In this document: one piece after another, positions 30,390 to 44,200 of the stretch
How positions within the stretch are numbered: position 1 is the first letter of the stretch
Layout of the letters: every line of letters begins with the position of its first letter
Source of the DNA: Dallia pectoralis
Taxonomy: Eukaryota > Chordata > Actinopteri > Esociformes > Umbridae
DNA: 64,000 nt
NCBI GenBank assembly: GCA_029465975.1
Contig: CM055745.1
Location: forward strand, 3,999,091 to 4,063,090
Reading direction: 5' to 3'
The notes under the pieces: model-generated
Seen by the model: only the letters and a program-made list of their open reading frames with translations
Database searches by the model: none
Told to the model about the DNA's origin: nothing
Position numbers and translations under genes: made by a program

Positions 30390-32460
30390 GATTTTAAAAT
30401 CACCTTGGCTATGACTTTCTTACTTTTCTTTACAATAAAACTCTTATATTAATATACAGATGACATCTTCATAAAATGCAACACCCACGTTTCAACAAAG
30501 TGTAGTGATCACGACTAGAACAGCGTTACTAGCCCTGTGACCTACTTTCCAAACCACAACCTTTAACATAAAGCACTCATGAACGTACATATATATAGCA
30601 CGTATACATGTATTGTCTCCCACTGTGAGGGGACACTTCTTCACCTTTCAGTTGGGCAACAGGTAATGAAGATATACTGTATATGGTTGTGTGACCTGAG
30701 TGAGTCCATATAGCACTCAGTATTTACATTGCAAATGAATAGCAGGTGATGGTGTTGGCCAATACAAGGTGAAGTATTAACTAAATATGTTCCAGTATTT
30801 TCCATGAGGAAACTATTTAGGCAGAACATGGTGTTTCCCCATATAGGTACTCCACAAAAGTACACACAAACAGTTTCCTGGCTGTGACACAACACATCAA
30901 TGGTTGATGTAATACATAATTCTATATACAGGCATCTATAGTGCAGTGTAGAATAAATCATCACTGCCCCAGGTCATGGTATAGGCCTACTATATGATGG
31001 AAAATATCTTGCATTATTATATATATATATATATATATATATACATTACATATGTATTTTACATATTTATTCACTGGTGTTTTTATGTTCACAGTGTTAT
31101 CATTACGGGAATAGGCGTAGCCTACTGGACAGTGAAGCTCAAATAAAAGGTTAAGGGCTTTTTTTTAAAGCAGACCCAACACATAGAAAATTATATCTAC
31201 ACATCTGTACTCAAATTATCAACTTTTTAGTCCGTTCTTACAGAACTATTTACACTACAGACCCTTACGTATCGGTAATAGTCCCCATAAATAATGCATA
31301 ACCATTAACAGTCTCGTTGAAACTAAACGCGGATTTCCCCCTTAATTGTCACTATGTCACGATGCTGTACATGTCCAAAGACACCCAAAATTAGACTTGA
31401 AATGTTAAAGACTTACCCAGAAAATAAAACAATCAACGTGATGTTGTACGGTATACTGATGATTTAATTCATGCCTTCGTGAAATTATATACAAAAAAAC
31501 AGCCTAACCTCTTTCACACAGTCAAAACCCTCTGATGCAAAATGGTCAGTTCCTCTATTCGCTGTGAGCGCCACAAGGAAGTCAAGTGAAGTTGCGTTAT
31601 AGGCAAGTTGCTAGGCATAGCGGTAATAAAGACCCGGAAGTACAGATGGTATCTATGCAAAGGGGCCCTTATTGGCCGCTGAAGCATTATGCAGCAGGGC
31701 CCCCCACACACATGTGTGTTGTGTTCACAATATGTTCGGTGAAGTTCATTAAGTCCTAGTGCTGTCCACGTATTGACCATTTGACGTGCATTGATCTAAT
31801 GTTCACTTATTGCCCCAGTGTCGTCCTCTCACAAGTGGAAGTAGGCCTCATGTCTGAACATGAACATGACGCAAAAGCAAAAGCAGCTGCAACGCCTGTG
31901 ACAAGCAGGAAGTGTCGCTCTCAGAAATGGAAATATGTGTCTGATGACAAGTTTCATTTACAAGTATACCATTATCTGACCATTGGTAACTATTGGCATG
32001 TGGTCCATTACAGAGCAGACTATAAGACCTGATCTAATATAAAAAACAAAACACTGCCAGTAACTACAGGAAGCCTACAAAATAAGATTTTAAATTATTA
32101 TGTTTGGCAAATGTTGTTGTTCCATTTGTTATTGATACATGGAAATATGAAATTTGCATAGAAATGTGAAGAAGCACGATAAGCCAACAAGAGTCAGAAA
32201 ACGGCCTGGACTATTTTCTCATAGCTGAATCGACCAAGTGAAACCCTATTCTATGACAGGCAACAAACACTACCTTTGTAAAGATTGGGGCCACATACAT
32301 TTATTTTTTAAATCAATTAATAACATTAAATCGATTGGATATACAGCAAAGACATTGTTAATGTTGTACACTTTTATTTGTAGCTGGAAATGGCAGATTG
32401 TCTATGGATTACCTACATCCGCATACAGATGGCCAATATCATCAGTCCTCTGTTCCAATG
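30390..32460. other. Intergenic sequence between PLCG2 and MEAK7
   Basis: Apart from a TA microsatellite at 31019-31044, this 2-kb stretch shows no exon-like frame, RNA gene or tandem array that I can recognise. Confidence 0.5.
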
Positions 32461-32464
32461 TTTG

Positions 32465-33300
32465 CTAATCCAAGTTGAATTTTAAATGTTAATTGTAAAA
32501 AACAAATGAATCATTTGAAAACCCTCTGTTACGCTTTTAACATTACACTGGCCTTCTTAAGACAAGCATAAACGTTTATGGGTTTGATTACAAGCTCAAA
32601 TGGCCCGAAACAAAGATATTTCTTCTGAAACTCACGAGTCAATTCGTGATCTGAGAAATGAAGGTTATAAATTGCCAGGAACCGAAGATCCAGCACAACA
32701 TGTATTACTCCCCTCACAGAACACCACATAATGGACCTAACCAAATTAGAAATAGGAGTGGGAGGCCCCGGTGCACAACCGAGCAAGAGGACAAATGCAT
32801 CAGAGTGTTTTAATTTAATTTGACACTTTACTGGTCCTCAACAGGCAGCTTCATTAGTATCAATATTGTACAATAGCATAGCTACCCTCCAAATCATCAG
32901 TTTCAACATAAACAGTGAAGTGGTGACTCAAGGCCATGCTGGCTTTCGGGCGAAGAAACATCCATAACCCAGAGACGGTTTTCTTTTTATTGGCCATTCA
33001 TATGGGCAACAGAACACAGATACTGAACAGAGGAAGAACTCTACCTAGAGCTTCCTTTTTAAATCGACACAACAGGTTTGAGCTGTGCTTCCATAATTGC
33101 AAAAACAGGTTGTTAACAATTAAAATGATCAACACGGGTACAGCAAACACAACATGCAATTGGAACGCAGGAGTGACGGTTGCTTACAATGGGACTCTGA
33201 AACTTGATGGAAAAAATCCAACATTACAGTATTAACAAAGTCTACTGTGTTATTCTGACCAATTTGATGTTGTTTTAATGGACAACATTTTTATATCCTC
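32465..33300. mobile_element. Degenerate Tc1/mariner-type fish element
   Basis: Blocks such as ACTGGCCTTCTTAAGACAAG, GGGAGGCCCCGGTGCACAAC, ACTGGTCCTCAACAGGCAGC, TTTTTATTGGCCATTC and GGAACGCAGGAGTGACGGTT follow, in order, a common salmonid/teleost Tc1-like element known to me. Deletions and substitutions remove any transposase frame, and the terminal repeats are not recognisable. Ends are approximate. Confidence 0.65.
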
Positions 33301-33655
33301 TACCATTTAAAATTGCAAATGTACGTGCTTCTAGAGTGTTTTTTTTTTAGAAAATGTTTGAATTTTGCCTTATAGTGTTATCAGAAAAAGATTCATCAGC
33401 ATTCGAAACCACCCAGCTCATAAATGTATTTAGAAACCCGGGTGGTTTGAAAGCTGAAAGCTGAATGGCTGAGCCATGGAACCTCAGACCAAATACCAAA
33501 TACAACATCGCATCGCTTTACATTATTTTCAAATTGCGTTGGTAACTAGTTCATAATTCCAGTGTTGCCCTACCACTTGATTGATACAGATGAACAACCA
33601 ATCAGTTATTTCTAATTTTGAATCAGGTGTGCGAGAGCAAAAACGTGTGTACCCC
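33300..33655. other. Intergenic, no feature seen
   Basis: A 350-bp unique AT-rich segment between the Tc1-like remnant and the next minisatellite. I see nothing annotatable. Confidence 0.5.
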
Positions 33656-33659
33656 TTAA

Positions 33660-34846
33660 AACAGGTTATGTAGACTGCATTATAACATGTTATGTAGGCT
33701 GTAGTATAAAAAGTAATGTAGGCTCTAGTATGCCAGGTAATGTAGGCTGTGTGACAGGTTATGTAGACTGTTGTATGACAGGTTATGTAGACTGTTGTAT
33801 GACAGGTAATGTAGACTGTAGTATGACAGGTAATGTAGGCTGTAGTATGACAGGTAATGTAGGCTGTAGTATGACAGGTTATTCAAGCTGCATTATGACA
33901 TGTTATGTAGACTGTAGTATGACAGTTTATGTAGACTGTAGTATGACGGGTTATAAAGGCTGTATTATGACAGGTTATGTAGGCTTTGGTATGACAGTTT
34001 ATGTAGGCTCTAGTATGACAGGTCATAAAGGCTGTATTATGACAGGTTATGTAGGCTTTGGTATGACAGTTTATGTAGACTGTAGTAAGACAGGTTATAA
34101 AGGCTGTATTATGACAGGTTATGTAGGCTTTGGTATGACAGTTTATGTAGGCTCTAGTATGACAGGTTATAAAGGCTGTATTATGACAGGTTATGTAGGC
34201 TTTGGTATGACAGTTTATGTAGGCTCTAGTATGACAGGTCATAAAGGCTGTATTATGACAGGTTATGTAGGCTTTGGTATGACAGTTTATGTAGACTGTA
34301 GTAAGACAGGTTATAAAGGCTGTATTATGACAGGTTATGTAGGCTTTGGTATGACAGTTTATGTAGGCTCTAGTATGACAGGTTATAAAGGCTGTATTAT
34401 GACAGGTTATGTAGGCTTTGGTATGACAGTTTATGTAGGCTCTAGTATGACAGGTTATAAAGGCTGTATTATGACAGGTTATGTAGGCTTTGGTATGACA
34501 GTTTATGTAGACTGTAGTATGACAGGTTATAAAGGCTGTATTATGACAGGTTATGTAGGCTTTGGTATGACAGTTTATGACTGTAGGTTATAAAGTAGGC
34601 TTTGGTATGACAGTTTATGTAGGCTCTAGTATGACAGGTCATAAAGGCTGTATTATGACAGGTTATGTAGGCTTTGGTATGACAGTTTATGTAGACTGTA
34701 GTAAGACAGGTTATAAAGGCTGTATTATGACAGGTTATGTAGGCTTTGGTATGACAGTTTATGTAGGCTCTAGTATGACAGGTTATATAGGCTTTGGTAT
34801 GACAGTTTATGTAGGCTCTAGTATGACAGGTTATATAGGGGATCTG
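33660..34846. repeat. 24-bp minisatellite with 72-bp higher-order structure
   Basis: The 24-bp monomer resembles GTATGACAGGTTATGTAGGC plus TTTG. Three variant monomers alternate regularly (ending GTAGGCTTTG, GTAGGCTCTA/GTAGACTGTA and AAAGGCTGTA) to make a 72-bp unit, over most of 1.2 kb. The left end (33660-33900) is less ordered. Confidence 0.93.
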
Positions 34847-35096
34847 CTATGCTACATTTCCTCCTGGACCTTTACAGTGATTGGTTCATACAGTTATATT
34901 AGCATATAAACCAGTTTGGCTCTCTGTTCCTGTCGTCTTTAAATGACGTCCATTTATTGGATCCAAAATAACAATGGAACAAAATCTATCAGAGCAAAAC
35001 ATTTACTGGATACATTAAATGCAATATCTCTTTATTAAACTTTCTCACCAGAGCTAAAAATCTGAGCACAACCCTCAGTCAGACCCTCTAGTGGTT

Positions 35097-35228
35097 TCAT
35101 TCAGTCACACCCTCCTCTTCCTCCGGCTCCCGGAAGCCCCGACTGTGAAGGGTCTTCCCCGTCATCTCCAACATGGCCTGTGCCTCAGGGTCTGCATCCA
35201 AAATGCTCCTCTTGCCTCTGGTCTCTCC
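35097..35228 (-). CDS. meak7: MEAK7 last coding exon
   Basis: It reads GETRGKRSILDADPEAQAML, EMTGKTLHSRGFREPEEEEG, VTE and TGA (35097-35099). Human ends with SILDADPEAQALLEISGHSR and an acidic tail, so the terminus is secure. The phase matches the preceding exon exactly. Confidence 0.92.
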   Translation of the reverse strand, partial: GETRGKRSILDADPEAQAMLEMTGKTLHSRGFREPEEEEGVTE

Positions 35229-38200
35229 CTGTGCCACAGAACATCTCAACATCTCATCATCCCTGTCATCCACTCGTCATCCACGCATCTGGTTACGACA
35301 CGTCGTCCACAGTACACAGTAAAGAATATCAGCCATGTTCTATGTATGCTTCCGATAATAAATTGGACGTGCCGACATCGCCACCTACAGGTGAAGACGT
35401 GAAACTGCCCGTGCATTTAGAGAGACAATTCGTAAACAAGTCGGATAATCACGATTAACTCGGGAAGGGCCGGAATTTGTGCACGATAATCAAGAGAGTA
35501 GGAGCCGATGCAATGTGCATTGTAATTCTAGTGATGTCCACGATTCTAAATCTAATAAGATTTTATGGTTCAAATTATATTTAGTTAATTTCAAAGATAT
35601 TTGGACATTGATACATGTTGGTCATCTTTTCATTTTGAATGACACATTGACAGTGTTTAAGGGCAAACTGTCAGAATAAATTTAAGAGCATGTTCGTCCA
35701 GATTAATTTCAGCTTTATACATTGTCATTACCATAATAGGGTAATTATTTGGACCATTGGCTGTTGGTCAAAGTAATTGAAACGTTTCAATTAGTTCACA
35801 GTATTTTGTTCACAATATATCTGTCGTAAAACATGTGATGAAAACAAATCATCTCACGATTTATATTCAGATGTGGAACAGGCGATGATAGAAACGTGAG
35901 ATGGCGCTCTTGTAAAATAAGAGACACTACAATGTCAATATAAGCCAATATCAATATGTCCCTATCATAAATACTGACCTCTTCCTCCTGAGGGGGTTTC
36001 CTGACACCCCACACCTCCAGAGACTCCACGGTGAAGTCCTCCTCAGCTGAGAGTATAGGGCTGCCAAATGTGGTGCATCTGGGCCGTGCACGGCTATGAC
36101 CCAGGCCAAAATCACTGTCCAGCCACAGCCCGAAGTACCCATGCTGACCACCCATGCCCTGACATACACACACGTATATGTCATTAGTGTCAATGCCCTG
36201 ACATACACACACGTATATGTCATTAGTGTCAATGTCCTGACATACACACACGTATATGTCATTAGTGTCAATGTCCTGACATACACACACGTATATGTCA
36301 TTAGTGTCAATGTCCTGACATACACACACGTATATGTCATTAGTGTCAATGTCCTGACATACACACACGTATATGTCATTAGTGTCAATGTCCTGACATA
36401 ACACACACGTATATGTCAAACAAACACACGTATATGTCATTAGTGTCAATGCCCTGACATACACACACGTATATGTCATTAGTGTCAATGCCCTGACATA
36501 CACACACGTATATGTCATTAGTGTCAATGTCCTGACATTCACACACGTATATGTCATTAGTGTCAATGTCCTGACATACACACACGTATATGTCATTAGT
36601 GTCAATGCCCTGACATACACACACGTATGTCATTAGTGTCAATGTCCTGACATACACACACGTATATGTCATTAGTGTCAATGCCCTGACATACACACAC
36701 GTATATGTCATTAGTGTCAATGCCCTGACATACACACACGTATATGTCATTAGTGTCAATGTCCTGACATACACACACGTATATGTCATTAGTGTCAATG
36801 TCCTGACATACACACACGTATATGTCATTAGTGTCAATGCCCTGACATACACACACGTATATGTCATTAGTGTCAATGTCCTGACATATACACACGTATA
36901 TGTCATTAGTGTCAATGCCCTGACATACACACACGTATATGTCATTAGTGTCAATGCCCTGACATACACACACGTATATGTCATTAGTGTCAATGCCCTG
37001 ACATACACACACGTATATGTCATTAGTGTCAATGTCCTGACATACACACTGTGTGCTGGTGTGTGTGCTGGTGTGAGTGCTGGTGTGTGTGTGTGCTGGT
37101 TAGTGTCCAGGTATGTGTGTGTGTGTCCAGGTGTGTGTGTGTGTCCGGGTGTGTGTGTGTGTCCGGGTGTGTGTGTGTGTCCGGGTGTGTGTGTCCGGGT
37201 GTGTGTGTGTGTCCGGGTGTGTGTGTGTGTCCGGGTGTGTGTGTGTGTCCGGGTGTGTGTCATCACTATTCCCAGGACAGAGTCACTTCCATCACTATTA
37301 CCAGGACAGAGTCACTTCCATCACTATTACCAGGACAGAGTCACTTCCATCACTATTACCAGGACAGGGTCACATCCATCACTATTACCAGGACAGGGTC
37401 ACATCCATCACTATTACCAGGACAAGGTCACATCCATCACTATTCCCAGGACTGAGTCACATCCATCACTATTCCCAGGACATCCATCACTATTACCAGG
37501 ACAGTCACATCCATCACTATTACCAGGACAGAGTCACATCCATCACTATTACCAGGACAGGGTCACATCCAGGACAGGGTCACTATCACTATTACCAGGA
37601 CAGGGTCACATCCATCACTATTACCAGGACAGGGTCACATCCATCACTATTACCAGGACAGGTCACATCCATCACTATTACCAGGACAGAGTCACATCCA
37701 TCACTATTACCAGGACAGGGTCACATCCATCACTATTACCAGGACAGGGTCACATCCATCACTATTACCAGGACAGGGTCACATCCATCACTATTACCAG
37801 GACAGGGTCACATCCATCACTATTACCAGGACAGGGTCACTTCCATCACTATTACCAGGACAGGGTCACATCCATCACTATTACCAGGACAGGGTCACAT
37901 CCATCACTATTACCAGGACAGAGTCACATCCATCACTATTACCAGGACAGGGTCACATCCATCACTATTACCAGGACAGAGTCACATCCATCACTATTAC
38001 CAGGACTCACCATCACTATTACCAGGACAGGGTCACATCCATCACTATTACCAGGACAGGGTCACATCCATCACTCAGGACAGGGTCACATCCATCACTA
38101 TTACCAGGACACATCCATCACTATTACCAGGACAGGGTCACTTCCATCACTATTACCAGGACAGGGTCACTCACATCCATCACTATTACCAGGACAGGGT

Positions 38201-41200
38201 CACATCCATCACTATTACCAGGACAGGGTCACATCCATCACTATTACCAGGACAGGGTCACATCCATCACTATTACCAGGACAGGTCACATCCATCACTA
38301 TTACCAGGACAGGGTCACATCCATCACTATTACCAGGACAGAGTCACATCCATCACTATTACCAGGACAGGGTCACATCCATCACTATTACCAGGACAGG
38401 GTCACATCCATCACTATTACCAGGACAGGGTCACATCCATCACTATTACCAGGACAGGGTCACATCACATCACTATTACCAGGACAGAGTCACATCCATC
38501 ACTATTACCAGGACAGGGTCACATCCATCATCACTATTACCAGGACAGGGTCACATCCATCACTATTACCAGGACAGGGTCACATCCATCACTATTACCA
38601 GGACAGGGTCACATCCATCACTATTACCAGGACAGGGTCACATCCATCACTATTACCAGGACAGGGTCACATCCATCACTATTACCAGGACAGGGTCACA
38701 TCCATCACTATTACCAGGACAGGGTCACATCCATCACTATTACCAGGACAGGGTCACATCCATCACTATTACCAGGACAGGGTCACATCCATCACTATTA
38801 CCAGGACATCACTATTACCAGGACAGTCACATCCATCACTATTACCAGGACAGGGTCACATCCATCACTATTACCAGGACAGGGTCACATCCATCACTAT
38901 TACCAGGACAGGGTCACATCCATCACTATTACCAGGACAGGGTCACATCCATCACTATTACCAGGACAGGGTCACATCCATCACTAGGACAGGGTCACCC
39001 ATCACTATTACCAGGACAGGGTCACATCCATCACTATTACCAGGACAGGGTCACATCCATCACTATTACCAGGACAGGGTCACATCCATCACTATTACCA
39101 GGACAGGGTCACATCCATCACTATTACCAGGACAGGGTCACATCCATCACTATTACACAGGACAGGGTCACATCCATCACTATTACCAGGACAGGGTCAC
39201 ATCCATCACTATTACCAGGACAGGGTCACATCCATCACTATTACCAGGACAGGGTCACATCCATCACTATTACCAGGACAGGGTCACATCCATCACTATT
39301 ACCAGGACAGGGTCACATCCATCACTATTACCAGGACAGGGGACAGGGTCACATCCATCACTATTACCAGGACAGGGTCACATCCATCACTATTACCAGG
39401 ACAGGGTCACATCCATCACTATTACCAGGACAGGGTCACATCCATCACTATTACCAGGACAGAGTCACATCCATCACTATTACCAGGACAGAGTCACATC
39501 CATCACTATTACCAGGACTGAGTCACATCCATCACTATTACCAGGACTGAGTCACATCCATCACTATTACCAGGACAGGGTCACATCCATCACTATTACC
39601 AGGACAGGGTCACATCCATCACTATTACCAGGACTGAGTCACTTCCATCACTATTACCAGGACAGGGTCACATCCATCACTATTACCAGGACTGAGTCAC
39701 ATCCATCACTATTACCAGGACAGAGTCACATCCATCATTACCAGGACAGGGTCAGGACTACATCCATCACTATTACCAGGACAGGGTCACATCCATCACT
39801 ATTACCAGGACAGAGTCACATCCATCACTATTACCAGGACAGGGTCACATCCATCACTATTACCAGGACAGAGTCACAGGGTCATCCATCACTATTACCA
39901 GGACAGGTCACATCCATCACTATTACCAGGACAGGTCACATCCATCACATCCATCACTATTACCAGGACAGGGTCACATCCATCACTATTACCAGGACAG
40001 AGTCACATCCATCACTATTACCAGGACAGAGTCACATCCATCACTATTACCAGGACTCACATCCATCACTATTACCAGGACAGGGTCACATCCATCACTA
40101 TTACCAGGACAGGGTCACATCCATCACTATTACCAGGACAGTCACATCCATCACTATTACCAGGACAAGGGGGTCACATCCATCACTATTACAGGGTCAG
40201 GACAGGGTCACATCCATCACACTATTACCAGGACAGGGTCACATCCATCACTATTACCAGGACAGGGTCACATCCATCACTATTACCAGGACAGGGTCAC
40301 ATCCATCACTATTACCAGGACAGAGTCACATCCATCACTATTACCAGGACAGGGTCACATCCATCACTATTACCAGGACAGGGTCACATCCATCACTATT
40401 ACCAGGACAGGGTCACATCCATCACTATTACCAGGACAGGGTCACATCCATCACTATTACCAGGACTGAGTCACATCCATCACTATTACCAGGACAGAGT
40501 CACTTCCATCACTATTACCAGGACAGGGTCACATCCATCACTATTACCAGGACAGGGTCACATCCATCACTATTACCAGGACAGGGTCACATCCATCACT
40601 ATTACCAGGACAGGGTCACATCCATCACTATTACCAGGACAGAGTCACATCCATCACTATTACCAGGACAGGGTCACATCCATCACTATTACCAGGACAG
40701 GGTCACATCCATCACTATTACCAGGACAGAGTCACATCCATCACTATTACCAGGACAGGGTCACATCCATCACTATTACCAGGACAGAGGTCACATCCAT
40801 CACTATTACCAGGACAGGGTCACATCCATCACTATTACCAGGACAGGGTCACATCCATCACTATTACCAGGACAGGGTCACATCCATCACTATTACCAGG
40901 ACAGGGTCACATCCATCACTATTACCAGGACAGAGTCACATCCATCACTATTACCAGGACAGGGTCACATCCATCACTATTACCAGGACAGGGTCACATC
41001 CATCACTATTACCAGGACAGGGTCACATCCATCACTATTACCAGGACAGGTCACATCCATCACTATTACCAGGACAGGGTCACATCCATCACTATTACCA
41101 GGACAGGGTCACATCCATCACTATTACCAGGACAGGGTCACATCCATCACTATTACCAGGACAGTCACATCCATCACTATTACCAGGACAGGGTCACATC

Positions 41201-44200
41201 CATCACTATTACCAGGACAGAGTCACATCCATCACTATTACCAGGACAGGGTCACTGGACTGAGTCACATCCATCACTATTACCAGGACAGAGTCACTTC
41301 CATCACTATTACCAGGACAGGGTCACATCCATCACTATTACCAGGACAGGGTCACATCCATCACTATTACCAGGACAGGGTCACATCCATCACTATTACC
41401 AGGACAGGGTCACATCCATCACTATTACCAGGACAGGGTCACATCCATCACTATTACCAGAACAGGGTCACTTCCATCACTATTACCAGGACAGGGTCAC
41501 ATCCATCACTATTACCAGGACAGGGTCACATCCATCACTATTACCAGGACTCATCACTATTACCAGTCACATCCATCACTATTACCAGGACAGGGTCACA
41601 TCCATCACTATTACCAGGACAGGGTCACATCCATCACTATTACCAGGACAGGGTCACATCCATCACTATTACCAGGACAGGGTCACATCCATCACTATTA
41701 CCAGGACAGAGTCACATCCATCACTATTACCAGGACAGAGTCACATCCATCACTATTACCAGGACAGGGTCACATCACTATTACCAGGACAAGTCACATC
41801 CATCACTATTACCAGGACTCACATCCATCACTATTACCAGGACTGAGTCACATCCATCACTATTACCAGGACAGGGTCACATCCATCACTATTACCAGGA
41901 CTGAGTCACATCCATCACTATTACCAGGACTGAGTCACATCCATCACTATTACCAGGACTGAGTCACATCCATCACTATTACCAGGACAGGACATCCATC
42001 ACTATTACCAGGACAGGTCACATCCATCACTATTACCAGGACAGGGTCACATCCATCACTATTACCAGGACAGGTCACATCCATCACTATTACCAGGACA
42101 GGGTCACATCCATCACTATTACCAGGACTCACATCCATCACTATTACCAGGACAGGGTCACATCCATCACTATTACCAGGACAGAGTCACATCCATCACT
42201 ATTACCAGGACAGGTCACATCATCACTCCATCACTATTACCAGGACAGGGTCACATCCATCACTATTACCAGGACAGGGTCACATCCATCACTATTACCA
42301 GGACAGGGTCACATCACTATCCAGGACTCACATCCATCACTATTACCAGGACAGGTCACATCCATCACTATTACCAGGACAGAGTCACTTCCATCACTAT
42401 TACCAGGACAGGGTCCACATCCATCACTATTACCAGGACATCCATCACTATTACCAGGACAGGGTCACATCCATCACTATTACCAGGACAGGGTCACATC
42501 CATCACTATTACCAGGACAGAGTCACATCCATCACTATTACCAGGACAGGGTCACATCCATCACTATCAGGACTCACATTACCAGGACAGAGTCACATCC
42601 ATCACTATTACCAGGACAGAGTCACATCCATCACTATTACCAGGACAGAGTCACATCCATCACTATTACCAGGACAGGGTCATCCATCACTATTACACTA
42701 TTACCAGGACAGGGTCACATCCATCACTATTACCAGGACAGGGTCAGGACAGGGTCACAGGGGTCACATCCATCACTATTACCAGGACAGGGTCACATCC
42801 ATCAGGACTATTACCAGGACAGGGTCACATCCATCACTATTACCAGGACAGGGTCACATCCATCACTATTACCAGGACAGAGTCACATCCATCACTATTA
42901 CCAGGACAGAGTCACATCCATCACTATTACCAGGACAGGGTCACATCCATCACTATTACCAGGACAGGGTCACATCCATCACTCATCCATCACTATTACA
43001 GGACAGAGTCACATCCATCACTATTACCAGGACAAGGTCACATCCATCACTATTACCAGGACAGGGTCACATCCATCACTATTACCAGGACAGAGTCACA
43101 TCCATCACTATTACCAGGACAGGGTCACATCCATCACTATTACCAGGACAGGGTCACATCCATCACTATTACCAGGACAGGGTCACATCCATCACTATTA
43201 CCAGGACAGGGTCACATCCATCACTATTACCAGGACAGGGTCACATCCATCACTATTACCAGGACAGGGTCACATCCATCACTATTACCAGGACAGGGTC
43301 ATCCATCACTATTACCAGGACAGGGTCACATCCATCACTATTACCAGGACAGGTCACATCCATCACTATTACCAGGACAGGGTCACATCCATCACTATTA
43401 CTATTACAGGACAGGGTCACATCCATCACTATTACCAGGACAGGGTCACATCCATCACTATTACCAGGACAGGGTCACATCCATCACTATTACCAGGACA
43501 GGGTCACATCCATCACTATTACCAGGACAGGGTCACATCCATCACTATTACCAGGACAGGGTCACATCCATCACTATTACCAGGACTGAGTCACATCACT
43601 ATCACACTATTACCAGGACTGAGTCACATCCATCACTATTACCATCACTATTACCAGGACAGGTCACATCCATCACTATTACCAGGACAGAGTCACATCC
43701 ATCACTATTACCAGGACAGGGTCACATCCATCACTATTACCAGGACAGGGTCACATCCATCACTATTACCAGGACTGAGTCACATCCATCACTATTACCA
43801 GGACAGGTCACATCCATCACTATTACCAGGACTGAGTCACATCCATCACTATTACCAGGACAGAGTCACATCCATCACTATTACCAGGACAGGGTCACAT
43901 CCATCACTATTACCAGGACAGGGTCACATCCATCACTATTACCAGGACAGGGTCACATCCATCACTATTACCAGGACAGGTCACATCCATCACTATTACC
44001 AGGACAGGGTCACATCCATCACTATTACCAGGACAGGGTCACATCCATCACTATTACCAGGACAGGGTCACATCCATCACTATTACCAGGACAGGGTCAC
44101 ATCCATCACTATTACCAGGACAGGGTCACATCCATCACTATTACCAGGACAGAGTCACATCCATCACTATTACCAGGACAGAGTCACATCCATCACTATT

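Noticed and set aside
28977..30403. Possible metal-binding Cys/His repeat protein
   Set aside because: The Met-Cys-His-Pro pattern is a translation of the 22-bp minisatellite, and parallel frames on the same strand give similar patterns.
31781..33235. Short plus-strand frames as small genes
   Set aside because: They overlap a degraded Tc1-like element or AT-rich DNA and show no protein character.
37061..39550. Long open frame of 829 codons on the plus strand
   Set aside because: It is made entirely of the 29-bp satellite, whose length and composition lack stops; it has no start context, splice structure or domain.
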